Assembly: GCA_964428935.1 (NCBI GenBank)
Contig: CAYSAG010000038.1
Coordinates: forward strand, 1-26,045
DNA length: 26,045 nt
Reading direction: 5' to 3'
From: JAADHY01 sp964428935
Lineage (GTDB): Bacteria > Planctomycetota > Planctomycetia > Planctomycetales > Planctomycetaceae
In this document: piece by piece, positions 1-7,782 of the stretch
How the letters are laid out: each line of letters opens with the position of its first letter
Numbering within the stretch: the stretch's first letter is position 1
Notes under the pieces: generated by a model
Told to the model about the DNA's origin: nothing
What the model saw: only the letters and a program-made list of their open reading frames with translations
Databases searched by the model: none
Position numbers and translations under genes: made by a program

Positions 1-222
1 AGGTTCGGCTCTCGAAAGCCGTCCCGGTGGTTGCAACCGCGTCGGGGTCGAGTGGTTGTGGGCGAGCGCAAGTGAGTGTGGTCATGGGCGGTCGCGCCTC
101 GGGTTGAAGTCGGGAATGGCCGGTGAGGCTCGTCGCCGCCGTGCGTGGCCGCTTGCACGCCCGGCAGCCGTTGCCTCCGCACACGCCGAAGTCCGCAAAG
201 GTCGTGGAGTCTTGTCAATCGA
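1..222. other. Left-edge region with no supportable gene
   Basis: This stretch lies downstream of the minus-strand bioD gene. Open frames cross it, but none has a recognisable domain, a Shine-Dalgarno sequence or a plausible protein composition, and the plus-strand frames run on antisense through bioD. I see no tRNA-like cloverleaf. A gene ending beyond the left edge cannot be excluded. Confidence 0.5.
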
Positions 223-244
223 ACAACGGGGCCGAGGCCCTTGT
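223..244 (-). terminator. Candidate intrinsic terminator of bioD
   Basis: Read on the minus strand, the stop codon of bioD is followed at once by a stem: ACAAGGGC pairs with GCCC and TTGT across a two-base CG bulge, around a CTCG tetraloop. The sequence after it (TCGATTG) is only modestly T-rich. The position directly after the stop favours a terminator; the short tail weakens the call. Confidence 0.4.
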
Positions 245-969
245 CAAGGCAAGCCGGGTTCGCGCGGCTGGCCGGTCCGGTGCAGAGGCAACCAGTCCAG
301 ACCGGCCGGTTGGCCGTCCAACGTGAGGAATTGTTGGCCGTCTCGCTGGACCCGGACCACTGGCACAGCGGCTCGCGCGGCAATTTCGCTGCCGTTGGTC
401 TGAGCCGACTGGTCGGTGCCCCAGCCGGGACCGTCGTTCAAGACGACGGCGGCCACCGACAGCCCGCGCCGCCGGGCGGCTTCGACGGTCAGCAGCGTGT
501 GGTTAATGGTTCCCAGGGCGTTGCGAGCGACAACCAGCAGGGGAAACGCCAGGTCCACGGCCAGGTCGGCCACGGTTTCGGTTTCTGTCAGCGGACACAG
601 GAGACCGCCGACTCCTTCGACCAGCAGCACGTCGACCCGTTGCAGCCACCAGGCCGCTCCGTCTCGCAACGCCTGCCGGTCAACTCGTCGGTTCTCGAGC
701 CGAGCGGCCACGGGGGGAGCCAGCGGAGGCTGGAACCGCTGCGGACAAAGGCGGTCCTTCGCCCAGCTCCCGCCCACGGACGCCAGCAGCTTGTCCACGT
801 CTGGCCAGTACGGCTGATCCGACTCGTCCCGCTCCGCGCCGCTGCAGACCGGCTTGTACGCGCCGACCCGTCGACCCGACTGACGGAGCAACCGAGCCAA
901 CAAGCAGACGACGAACGTTTTGCCGACTTCGGTGTCGGTGCCTGTGACGAAAATGCCTTGAGCGGACAC
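244..969 (-). CDS. bioD: ATP-dependent dethiobiotin synthetase BioD
   Basis: BioD closes the ureido ring of 7,8-diaminopelargonate with CO2 and ATP to give dethiobiotin, the next-to-last step of biotin synthesis in the cytoplasm. The N-terminus carries the P-loop GTDTEVGKT (about residues 10-18), followed by the conserved YKPVCSG lysine segment and, mid-protein, VEGVGGLLCPL, the BioD acidic/glycine motif. At 241 residues it is slightly longer than typical BioD (about 220-230). I chose the GTG at 969 because it places the P-loop at the usual distance from the start. An in-frame TTG at 984 is the alternative, and neither has a good Shine-Dalgarno. No other biotin gene is nearby, so it seems to be expressed alone, divergently from the next gene. 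The family call is secure; the exact start is not. Confidence 0.95.
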   Translation of the reverse strand: MSAQGIFVTGTDTEVGKTFVVCLLARLLRQSGRRVGAYKPVCSGAERDESDQPYWPDVDKLLASVGGSWAKDRLCPQRFQPPLAPPVAARLENRRVDRQALRDGAAWWLQRVDVLLVEGVGGLLCPLTETETVADLAVDLAFPLLVVARNALGTINHTLLTVEAARRRGLSVAAVVLNDGPGWGTDQSAQTNGSEIAARAAVPVVRVQRDGQQFLTLDGQPAGLDWLPLHRTGQPREPGLP

Positions 970-1131
970 GGGTGCTCTTGCCAAGGCGGCCGGTTTCGGT
1001 GTGGACGCAACCGGGGGCGAGCGGAACAGCGGGTCCCGGCCCTCGTTTCGCAGTCAGGTCCGAGCCTGCAAGGCCGACAGCCGGACGCCGTCTGAGCGAC
1101 GGACGCCGTCGGCGGTTCCGCTCGACGCTGT

Positions 1132-1161
1132 TTGACGCTCTTCCAGGCCGAATATTAGACT
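1132..1161 (+). promoter_or_regulatory. Candidate sigma-70-type promoter
   Basis: TTGACG at 1132-1137 matches the -35 consensus at 5 of 6 positions, and TAGACT at 1156-1161 matches the -10 at 4 of 6, with an 18-bp spacer. It sits in one of the few AT-richer spots of the spacer, about 140 bp before the hydrolase-fold gene. The same TTGAC...TAGACT arrangement recurs upstream of sppA. Confidence 0.4.
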
Positions 1162-1180
1162 ACCGGCAGCGAATTTCGTA

Positions 1181-1212
1181 GCTCGACGTCTGCGGCGCTC
1201 GACGCCTGCAGC
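1181..1212. repeat. Imperfect 16-bp tandem repeat
   Basis: GCTCGACGTCTGCGGC (1181-1196) is followed directly by GCTCGACGCCTGCAGC (1197-1212), identical at 14 of 16 positions. It lies in the untranslated leader implied by the promoter candidate at 1132. No function can be assigned; it may be simple slippage. Confidence 0.6.
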
Positions 1213-1300
1213 GCTGGCTGTCTGCGGCAGCGAGTGCCGAGGCGACGCGCAGCGGAAGCCGGAAGCAGAAGAAGCAGACGCAAACCGGAGGACCGGAGCA

Positions 1301-2335
1301 ATGCGGCTGGAGAGACAAACGGGGGCGCGAAGGGCCGTTGTGGAAGCTGGGTCGGGCCGGTCTGGACGTCACGTTCGCACGTGGACGGCCGGTCTGTGTG
1401 CCGTCGGCCTTCTGTTGGCCGGCGTGGTTGGAGCGTGGGCGCAGGCGACCGGTCGGGCTGGAGCCGGCTCCACCAGCGAAGCTCCACCGGCCGAGCAAAA
1501 GACCTTGCGGGCGTCGGACGGGTGGCCCATTGCCGTCACTTACCTTCCGTCTCCCATGGGCAAGGACGGAGCGGTGGTGGTCCTGCTGCACATGAAAGGC
1601 AGCAGCAGTCTGGTGTGGCTTCGAGGCAACGGCGGGTTCGCCAAGACGTTGCAAGGGGCTGGCTACGCGGTGGTGGCCGTCGACCTTCGCAAGCACGGCA
1701 AGAGCCGGCCGGCCGGAACGGGGCGGCGACGCCGGTCGGCTCGCTCGGCCGACCAACTTCTGCGTGTCGACTACCAAGCCATGGTCAGTCGCGACTTGGA
1801 GGCCGTCAAAGGCTTCCTGTACGCCGAGCACCAACAGCAGCACTTGAACATGCGGAAGCTGGCCATTGTGGCGGCGGAGTTCAGCTGTCCGATTGCCATC
1901 AACTACACGGCACTGGACTGGAGCAAGCCGCCGTACGACGACGCTCCCACTCCCGAAGCCAGGACGCCCCGCGGGCAAGACGTGCAGGCGCTGGTCCTGC
2001 TCTCGCCGGACTTGAGCTGTCCGGGCGTCACGACGGTCAAGGCGTTGCGAATGCTGCGGAACTTGCCCGTGTCGGTGCTGATTTGCGTCGGGGCCGAAGA
2101 CGAAAAGTACGTCGAGAACGCTCAGCAACTCTACCGTCTGCTGGGCGGGTCGCACCGAAAGGTCAAGCGGGTGTACGTGAACAAGTTGCCCGGCAAGCTG
2201 CGCGGAACCGACATGCTGGCCAAGCCGCAGCTCGGCGTGCAAAAGCTCATTCTGAAGTTCCTGGACGACCGCGTGAAGTCGCTGTCCGGACCGCGCTACG
2301 ACTGGCGCGACCGCCGCTCGCGACTGCTGAAGTAA
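1301..2335 (+). CDS. Exported alpha/beta-hydrolase-fold protein, probably catalytically inactive
   Basis: This 344-residue protein begins with a long basic stretch and a hydrophobic segment (about residues 30-48, ending near AWAQ) that looks like a signal peptide. The mature part has the alpha/beta-hydrolase order: a strand with LLHMKGSS near the oxyanion position, AVVAVDLRKHGKS, then the strand that should carry the nucleophile elbow. In place of G-x-S-x-G this reads VAAEFSCPIA: the nucleophile position holds Glu193 or Phe194 depending on alignment. The acid is kept (GAED, Asp267), but the expected histidine in the late HGT-type motif is Arg301 (KLRGTDML). Start ATG 1301 has GGAGG nine bases upstream. 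The fold is fairly sure. Loss of esterase or peptidase activity is inferred from the missing residues. The substrate or partner is unknown. Confidence 0.75.
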   Translation: MRLERQTGARRAVVEAGSGRSGRHVRTWTAGLCAVGLLLAGVVGAWAQATGRAGAGSTSEAPPAEQKTLRASDGWPIAVTYLPSPMGKDGAVVVLLHMKGSSSLVWLRGNGGFAKTLQGAGYAVVAVDLRKHGKSRPAGTGRRRRSARSADQLLRVDYQAMVSRDLEAVKGFLYAEHQQQHLNMRKLAIVAAEFSCPIAINYTALDWSKPPYDDAPTPEARTPRGQDVQALVLLSPDLSCPGVTTVKALRMLRNLPVSVLICVGAEDEKYVENAQQLYRLLGGSHRKVKRVYVNKLPGKLRGTDMLAKPQLGVQKLILKFLDDRVKSLSGPRYDWRDRRSRLLK

Positions 2336-2358
2336 CGACCCGTTGAGCTCGGCTGGCC

Positions 2359-2380
2359 GCCCGAGCGACGGGCTTGGTTG
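2359..2380 (+). terminator. Weak candidate terminator between convergent genes
   Basis: GCCCG (2359-2363) and CGGGC (2369-2373) form a 5-bp stem with a 5-base loop, followed by TTGGTTG. It lies 24 bases after the stop of the hydrolase-fold gene and before the end of the convergent gene at 2412. The stem is short and the T-tract poor. Confidence 0.3.
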
Positions 2381-2411
2381 CGCCGGCCGCTGATTCTCGG
2401 GCCCGTCCGCG

Positions 2412-3236
2412 TCACTCGGCCGCCAGCTCGCTTTTGGCGTCCGTGCCGGTTTCCATGGCCTGCATTTGGACGGTGACTTCCCGAGCTGGTTTGAAAGCCG
2501 ACCGCGGTTCGTTGGCCGCTTTCTTGTCTTCGTGAATCTTGACCGTCCACTTGGCCAGACCGAACGGCACCTGGTCGCTAATCCACAGTTGCGTCTCGTT
2601 GACCAGGCGCAGCGTGGGGCTTTCTTGAGTCAGCTTGCCGGTGTGTTTGAGCGCCGAGACGGGGCCAATTCCGACACCGGGGTCTTGCGGTCCGGCCGGG
2701 TCGGGCGTGAGCTGGTCGAAGTGACGGACCAGCGTGACGGTTGGGTACAGGTGGAGAGCCTTCGTCCGAATGGGAACGGGGTCGTTGTCGCCGATTTTCT
2801 TGTAGCCTCGCACAATGGGAACGAACGAACGCGGAATGCCCAGCTCGTCGCGCAGCTGGCCGTTGACCCATTTTTCGGGAATGAGCACTTTGTAAATTCG
2901 CGGGTTGACCCGCTCGCCGATTCGTCCGCTGTCGATTCCCGCCTCGCCGGGCTTGCCCGTCTGGACCTTGATTTCAATCCAGCGGCACGGCACCTGCTCG
3001 CCGGCAAACTCCGCCGTCTCGCGTCCGACCGACTTAATCGTCAGGTGCCGAATCCACTCAATGACCAGGTTCCCCTCCGGCGACTCCGGACGAAACTCGA
3101 CCTGCTGGTAAGTGCCTTCGTAGCGAATCCACGTGCCGTCTTCGGGCAGATTCCAAATGAGCCCTTGAGCGAAAGCGCCCGGCTGGTGCAACGCCAGGAC
3201 GACGGCAAACGTCAGAAAAGCAGTCCGGCTGTTCAC
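2412..3236 (-). CDS. Secreted protein of unknown function
   Basis: I do not recognise this family. With the GTG start at 3236 the product is 274 residues and opens with a clear signal peptide: a short N-region, hydrophobic core AFLTFAVVLALH and likely cleavage after AFA. AAGAAGGGGG just upstream supports this GTG over the longer frame from 3347, whose extra 37 residues are basic and low-complexity. The mature protein starts with a DGTWIRYEG-type strand and continues with beta-rich segments (IEWIRHLTIKSVG, CRWIEIKVQTG, LRLVNETQLWISDQVPFGLAKW). This resembles planctomycete exported proteins that report on a property such as dielectric or lipid binding only in fold, not in any known motif. Two cysteines at most are visible in the mature part, with no metal-binding pattern. 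It is convergent with the hydrolase-fold gene and divergent from sppA. Confidence 0.75.
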   Translation of the reverse strand: MNSRTAFLTFAVVLALHQPGAFAQGLIWNLPEDGTWIRYEGTYQQVEFRPESPEGNLVIEWIRHLTIKSVGRETAEFAGEQVPCRWIEIKVQTGKPGEAGIDSGRIGERVNPRIYKVLIPEKWVNGQLRDELGIPRSFVPIVRGYKKIGDNDPVPIRTKALHLYPTVTLVRHFDQLTPDPAGPQDPGVGIGPVSALKHTGKLTQESPTLRLVNETQLWISDQVPFGLAKWTVKIHEDKKAANEPRSAFKPAREVTVQMQAMETGTDAKSELAAE

Positions 3237-3334
3237 GCTGACCCCCTTCTTTTTTCCAACGGTCCCGTTCGACGAAGGCCTTTTTTTCCGCCGCAAAACA
3301 GTAGTCTCGCACAGCCACGTAGGCAAGACAAGAC

Positions 3335-3361
3335 CAGCCCGCTGCACCGTGCGGCGGGCTG
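3335..3361. promoter_or_regulatory. 27-bp near-perfect dyad, candidate operator
   Basis: CAGCCCGCTGCAC (3335-3347) and GTGCGGCGGGCTG (3349-3361) are reverse complements at 12 of 13 positions around a single central C. The one-base centre makes an RNA hairpin awkward and a homodimeric DNA-binding site more natural. It lies about 40 bp upstream of the candidate -35 at 3402 and about 100 bp upstream of the minus-strand gene start, so it could serve either direction. No regulator gene is adjacent. Confidence 0.45.
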
Positions 3362-3401
3362 AGCCAAATGGAGCGAGGGAGCAAACCAGAGCGCGGGCTT
3401 G

Positions 3402-3431
3402 TTGACCGCGGCCAAACTCGGTAACTAGACT
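3402..3431 (+). promoter_or_regulatory. Candidate sigma-70-type promoter for sppA
   Basis: TTGACC (3402-3407, 5 of 6 to consensus) is followed after 18 bp by TAGACT (3426-3431, 4 of 6). The spacing and the -10 are the same as in the site at 1132-1161. Use of this promoter would give sppA a leader of more than 300 bases. Confidence 0.4.
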
Positions 3432-3770
3432 GCTTGCCGAAGTTGGGTTTGAGCGTCCACAGCGGGCTTGTCTTGCTTTGCTGGGTTTTGCTCACGTCGG
3501 CGTGTCTCGAACCCACTTGTGCCTGTGACAAGGCGGGGCGCGGACCGAACGCGAGCGGCCGACGCTCGCCAAGCGGGGTTTCGACGCGAGCCTGGGCGGG
3601 TCACTTCAAAACGGCGACGTTCCGCCTCCACCTTTGAACAAACCGCGGTCCACTGGCCCAGCTCGACCTCTGCCGGAACCGGGTGTCGGTCCGGCCGGGC
3701 TGGAAGGTTCCAACCATTTCCAACCGAGACCAAGCCACCAAAGGTGCCCGTCACACACGGAGAGTTTTCC

Positions 3771-5639
3771 ATGGTACGAGCTCGAAACGGCCGTTGGTTG
3801 TTTGCGGTCAGCGTGCTCAGCTTGCTGTTGGCGGGAAGAAGTGGTCTGGCTGAGGCCAAGCCCGAGGCCGACAAGACGGCTCAGGCGGTCGTGCCGGTCT
3901 TCGAGCTGAAAGGGGAAATTACCGAGACGCCCGTGCCGGACGACTTTCCGCTGGCCTGGACTTCCACGGAGTCTCTTCACCAATTGCTGTTGCGTTTGCG
4001 ACGGGCCGCTCGCGACAAACGGGTCCGGGCCGTCGTCCTCTTGTGGGACAACGCACGGGTCGGGTCCGGCCAGATTGAAGAGATTCGGGCCGTGCTGGAG
4101 AAGCTGAAGAAGGCCGGGAAGCCCGTGTGGGCGCACGCCACCGGCCTCACGACCCACTCGTACGTGCTGCTCTCGGCCGCCAGCCGGCTGAGCGTCGTGC
4201 CGACCGGCGACCTGTGGGTCACGGGGGTTTACGGCGAGTCGCCCTACGTCCGCGGGCTGTTGGACAAGATTGGCGTGGTCCCGGACTACATGACTTGCGG
4301 AGCGTACAAGAGTGCGGCCGAGATTTTCATGCGAGACGGGCCAAGCCGCGAAGCTGAGGAAATGCTGAACTGGTTGGCCGACAGCCGGTTCGAAACGTAC
4401 TTGAAATTGATTGCCGAGGGACGCGGCGTGCCGGTGGAGCGGGTCCGGCAATGGGTGGACGAGGGGTTGTTTTCGGCCGAGTCGGCCGTGGAAGCCGGGT
4501 TGATTGACGCGGCGGAGTACCGCGAGGAGTTCGTCGCGGCGCTGAAGAAGGAATTCGGCGACGACGTCGACTTGCAGAAGCGCTACGGCCGCAGAAAGCC
4601 CTACACGGTGGACCTGTCCAACCCGTTCGGCCTGCTGGCCTTGTGGGCTCAAATCCTGCAAGGCTCGACCCGCAAGACCACGAAGGACCAGGTCGCCTTG
4701 GTCTACGTGGACGGACCGATTCTGCCCGGCTCGGGCGACGACGCGTGGCTGGCGTTCTCGAACGTGGCCTACAGCGCTCGCGTGCGCCGCGCTTTGGACC
4801 GCGTGGCCGACGACGAGCGGGTGAAGGCCGTCGTCTTGCGAATCAACTCACCCGGCGGCTCAGCCGTGGGCAGCGAAGAAATTCTGCACGCGGCCAGACG
4901 CGTTGCAGCCAAGAAGCCGCTGGTCGTGTCCATGGGCGACGTGGCTGGCAGCGGCGGCTACTACGTCGCCTGCGGCGCTCAGACCATTTTCGCCGACGCC
5001 ACCACCTTGACCGGCTCAATCGGTGTCGTCGCGGGCAAGTTCGTCACGACCGACCTGTGGAACAAGCTGGGCATTCGTTGGCACGCGGTGCAAAGGGGCA
5101 AGCGGGCCGCCATTCTGAGCTCGTCCGCCGTCTTCAGCGAAGACGAACGCAAAGCCCTGCGCAAGTGGATGAACGAAATTTACGAGACGTTCAAGCGGCG
5201 GGTCGTCGAGGCGCGCGGCAAACGGTTGAAGAAGGACATTGAGCAACTGGCCGGCGGGCGTGTCTTTACCGGACGCCAGGCCGTCGAGTTGGGGCTGGTC
5301 GACCGACTGGGCGGGCTGGACGAGGCCATTGCGTACGCCGCGAGGACGGCGGGGCTGAAGGAGTACGCGGTCCGGGTCGTGCCTCGACCGAAAGGCTTCT
5401 TCGAGACGCTGCTGAAAGGGCTGACCGACGAGCAGTCGGAGGACGAGCAGCTTTCGGTGCCGCGAGTTTCGTTTGGCTCCGACGGTCCCTCGGTGCTTCG
5501 GCGGGCCTGGCCGTTGCTGGCCGGGCTGGACCGCCGACGCGTGCGAGCCATTCTGGCCGCTCTGCAGCGAATGGACTGGCTGCAGCGGGAACACGTGGCG
5601 CTGGTCATGCCCGAAGTGGTGTTCGCTGAGCGGCGTTGA
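3771..5639 (+). CDS. sppA: Signal peptide peptidase SppA, long (67K) type
   Basis: SppA is a membrane-associated serine protease that degrades cleaved signal peptides using a Ser/Lys dyad. The product has 622 residues, the size of the two-domain Escherichia coli type. It starts with a signal/anchor segment (residues 9-26) ending in an AEA-like site. The N-terminal domain carries the catalytic lysine in CGAYKSAAEIF (Lys180). The C-terminal domain carries INSPGGSAVGSEE and the nucleophile in DVAGSGGYYVACGA (Ser394), followed by TLTGSIGVVAG. Both dyad residues are therefore present. The C-terminal 70 residues after the protease core look like a family-variable tail. ATG 3771 was chosen because the signal segment begins there; AGAG precedes it only weakly. 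The gene is likely monocistronic: the next start is 150 bases on. Confidence 0.95.
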   Translation: MVRARNGRWLFAVSVLSLLLAGRSGLAEAKPEADKTAQAVVPVFELKGEITETPVPDDFPLAWTSTESLHQLLLRLRRAARDKRVRAVVLLWDNARVGSGQIEEIRAVLEKLKKAGKPVWAHATGLTTHSYVLLSAASRLSVVPTGDLWVTGVYGESPYVRGLLDKIGVVPDYMTCGAYKSAAEIFMRDGPSREAEEMLNWLADSRFETYLKLIAEGRGVPVERVRQWVDEGLFSAESAVEAGLIDAAEYREEFVAALKKEFGDDVDLQKRYGRRKPYTVDLSNPFGLLALWAQILQGSTRKTTKDQVALVYVDGPILPGSGDDAWLAFSNVAYSARVRRALDRVADDERVKAVVLRINSPGGSAVGSEEILHAARRVAAKKPLVVSMGDVAGSGGYYVACGAQTIFADATTLTGSIGVVAGKFVTTDLWNKLGIRWHAVQRGKRAAILSSSAVFSEDERKALRKWMNEIYETFKRRVVEARGKRLKKDIEQLAGGRVFTGRQAVELGLVDRLGGLDEAIAYAARTAGLKEYAVRVVPRPKGFFETLLKGLTDEQSEDEQLSVPRVSFGSDGPSVLRRAWPLLAGLDRRRVRAILAALQRMDWLQREHVALVMPEVVFAERR

Positions 5640-5790
5640 GTGGGGCGACGGAGCGTCCGCCCGGGGGGCGTGAAGGTCCACACGGTCGGGCGGTCGCGGG
5701 CGGAGACGCGCTCGCGCCGGCACGCACCGGCGCCAGCGTGAAGCGTGGCAACCGGCGGTCCGGGCGGCAGGAAAGAGGCAGGAAAGAGCG

Positions 5791-7782
5791 GTGAGCGTTG
5801 CAGACGAGCTTCTGAAAAAACGGTGGGTTCGGAAGCTGCTGTCGGTTCCCGTCCGCTGGAAACTGATGGGCGAGGCGGTCGGAATTGTCTTGCTTTTTGC
5901 GGTGGCGACCACGGTGCAAGTGCTGTCGGTGTTGCGGGAGCACTTGCGCGAGGAGCTGAAGCGCCGCGCGGCGTTGGTGGCGGCGACGCTGGCCGACGAG
6001 CTGAGCGACCCGCTGGCTTCCGGTCGCTTGAAAGACATTCAAACGCTCATTCAGCGACGCGTCTCGCTGGACGAGGACATTCTGTACGTCTTGGTTCTGG
6101 ACGCCGAGGGCCGCGTGGTGGTGAAGACCGAGGGGGAGCAGTTCCCAAGCCGGCCGTTGGACGAGCTGTCGGCTTCTGCCGGGCAGACGAACTTGACGTT
6201 GCTCGAAACGGCGACCGGCAACATTTGGGACGCCGTCGCGCCGGTCACCGGTGGTTCGGGCTGGGTGGTGCGCGTGGGGTTGTCCGAACGACGTCTTCGC
6301 CACACGGCCGCAGCCACGACGAAGCGTTTGGCCGGCGCCGCCGTGCTGGTGTCGCTGGTCGGGTTGGCTTGGGCCGCCCTGCTGAACTTCACCGTGGTCA
6401 GCCCAATCGACGACTTAGTGAAAGCAACCGAGGCCGTCCGAGCCGGCGACTTGAGCTACCGGGCCAAGACGTGGGCCGACGACGAGCTGGGGCACCTGGC
6501 GGTCGAGTTCAACCGAATGACGGAGGCGTTGGCTCGGTCGCAAGAGGAGCTGCGGGCGTCGAACGAGGAGTTGCTGCGACGGAACGCCGAACTGTCGGCG
6601 GTGAACACAATCTTGCAAGTGGCCGGCAGCTCGCTGGAGCTGTCAAACGTGCTCGACAAAGCATTGAGCAAGGTCGTGGAGTTGCTGCGCGGTGACGCCG
6701 GCTGGGTTTTCGTGTGCGACCCCCGAACGGGTGAATTCGCCACAGGAACCGCCGTCGGCTTGCCCGAGGACCTTTCGCGTCAAATCCAACGGGAAATTGA
6801 GCAGTGCCGGCGCGAACACTTGGAGGCGGTGACGGAGGTCTGGGTCGCGACGGACGACCAATGCTGCCCCGGCGTGGAATGCTCGGCCATTCGACGAGCC
6901 GGGCTGGTGACGCACGTGGGCGTGCCCCTGCGCTCGCGCGAGAAGCCGGTGGGCATTTTGAGCGTGGCGTTTCGAACGGAGCGGAAGTTTACGCAGGCGG
7001 ACCTGCACCTTCTGCAAATCATTGGTCGGCACATTGGCGTCGCGGTGGAAAACGCGTTCCTTTACGAGCAGGTCCGACGGCAAGAGCGGGCTCGGCGGCG
7101 ACGGCTCGACGAAGTCATTCAGGCTCAGGAGGAGGAACGAAAGCGAATCGCTCGCGAACTGCACGACCAGGTCGCTCAAAGCCTCACCGCGCTGCTCATG
7201 GCCGTCGACGCCGTCCGAATGTCGCTGCCGGAAGACATGGCCCGTCCGCGCGAGCAGCTCGACCAGGTCCACAACCTGGCAGTAGAAATCCTGGAGGAGT
7301 TGCGTCGTTTAATGATGAATTTGCGACCAGCACTGCTGGACGACCTGGGCTTGATCGCCGCCGTGAAGTCGTACGCCGAAAACAAACTACCGCCTTTGAA
7401 CATCGAGCCCAAGGTGGTGGTGACCGGGAAACGACGCCGACTGCCCTCACCCATCGACATTGCTGTGTACCGGATCATCCAAGAAGGCGTCAACAACATC
7501 GCCAAGCACTCCCAGGCCCAGCACGCCACAATCGAAATTCAGTATAATGACGACAGCATTTCCATCCGAATCGAAGATGACGGGAGGGGGTTCGATCCGT
7601 CCGAGGGCGAGCGTCCGCAGACCAGCCTGGGGTTGTTGGGGATTCAGGAACGGGTCGGGTTGCTCGGTGGCACCTTTCACGTCGATTCCAAACCGGGACA
7701 AGGAAGCCGAATCAGCGTCGAGATTCCGCTAACCAGGCACGGGGAGCTAGACGATGGACAAGTACCGCATCTTGTTGGTTGA
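5791..7782 (+). CDS. Membrane sensor histidine kinase, NarX/DesK class (HAMP-GAF-HisKA_3-HATPase)
   Basis: This 663-residue kinase has a transmembrane helix at about 28-47, an extracytoplasmic sensor region of about 130 residues, a second helix at about 180-202, then HAMP (203-255), a coiled coil, a GAF domain (about 285-435) and a HisKA_3 kinase core. The phosphoacceptor is His458 in ARELHDQVAQSL. The ATPase shows QEGVNNIAKHS (N-box), DDGRGFDPS (G1) and LGLLGIQER (G2). The GAF domain has cysteines at 309, 339, 358, 359 and 364, including a CC-x4-C group. Such cysteines occur in related GAF kinases and do not prove a cofactor. Start GTG 5791 follows AGGAAAG. The gene overlaps the response regulator by 29 bases. 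From about 7.3 kb its isoleucine codons change from mostly ATT to mostly ATC (see findings). The signal is unknown; the neighbouring globin suggests redox or gas. Confidence 0.93.
   Translation: MSVADELLKKRWVRKLLSVPVRWKLMGEAVGIVLLFAVATTVQVLSVLREHLREELKRRAALVAATLADELSDPLASGRLKDIQTLIQRRVSLDEDILYVLVLDAEGRVVVKTEGEQFPSRPLDELSASAGQTNLTLLETATGNIWDAVAPVTGGSGWVVRVGLSERRLRHTAAATTKRLAGAAVLVSLVGLAWAALLNFTVVSPIDDLVKATEAVRAGDLSYRAKTWADDELGHLAVEFNRMTEALARSQEELRASNEELLRRNAELSAVNTILQVAGSSLELSNVLDKALSKVVELLRGDAGWVFVCDPRTGEFATGTAVGLPEDLSRQIQREIEQCRREHLEAVTEVWVATDDQCCPGVECSAIRRAGLVTHVGVPLRSREKPVGILSVAFRTERKFTQADLHLLQIIGRHIGVAVENAFLYEQVRRQERARRRRLDEVIQAQEEERKRIARELHDQVAQSLTALLMAVDAVRMSLPEDMARPREQLDQVHNLAVEILEELRRLMMNLRPALLDDLGLIAAVKSYAENKLPPLNIEPKVVVTGKRRRLPSPIDIAVYRIIQEGVNNIAKHSQAQHATIEIQYNDDSISIRIEDDGRGFDPSEGERPQTSLGLLGIQERVGLLGGTFHVDSKPGQGSRISVEIPLTRHGELDDGQVPHLVG

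Larger units (their letters stand above)
970..1300. other. Divergent intergenic region between bioD and the hydrolase-fold gene
   Basis: About 330 bases separate the two divergent starts. The region contains a candidate plus-strand promoter (1132-1161), a 16-bp imperfect tandem repeat (1181-1212) and a Shine-Dalgarno GGAGG at 1287-1291 for the gene at 1301. I see no convincing promoter for bioD on the minus strand. Confidence 0.6.
3237..3770. other. Long divergent intergenic region upstream of sppA
   Basis: About 530 bases lie between the divergent starts at 3236 and 3771. The region holds the strong 27-bp dyad at 3335-3361 and a promoter-like pair at 3402-3431. The sppA reading frame stays open backwards to 3468, but that extension has no Shine-Dalgarno and would bury the signal peptide, so I treat it as noncoding leader. 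The segment 3432-3770 shows nothing else I can name. Confidence 0.6.

Noticed and set aside
145..1095. Plus-strand open frame opposite bioD
   Set aside because: Arg/Gln/Pro-rich translation without domains; bioD on the other strand is certain.
6805..6882. Cysteine group in the kinase GAF domain as an iron-sulfur or heme site
   Set aside because: Cysteines at similar places occur in many GAF kinases, and the spacing does not match the four-cysteine cluster of NreB. I kept it as a remark only.
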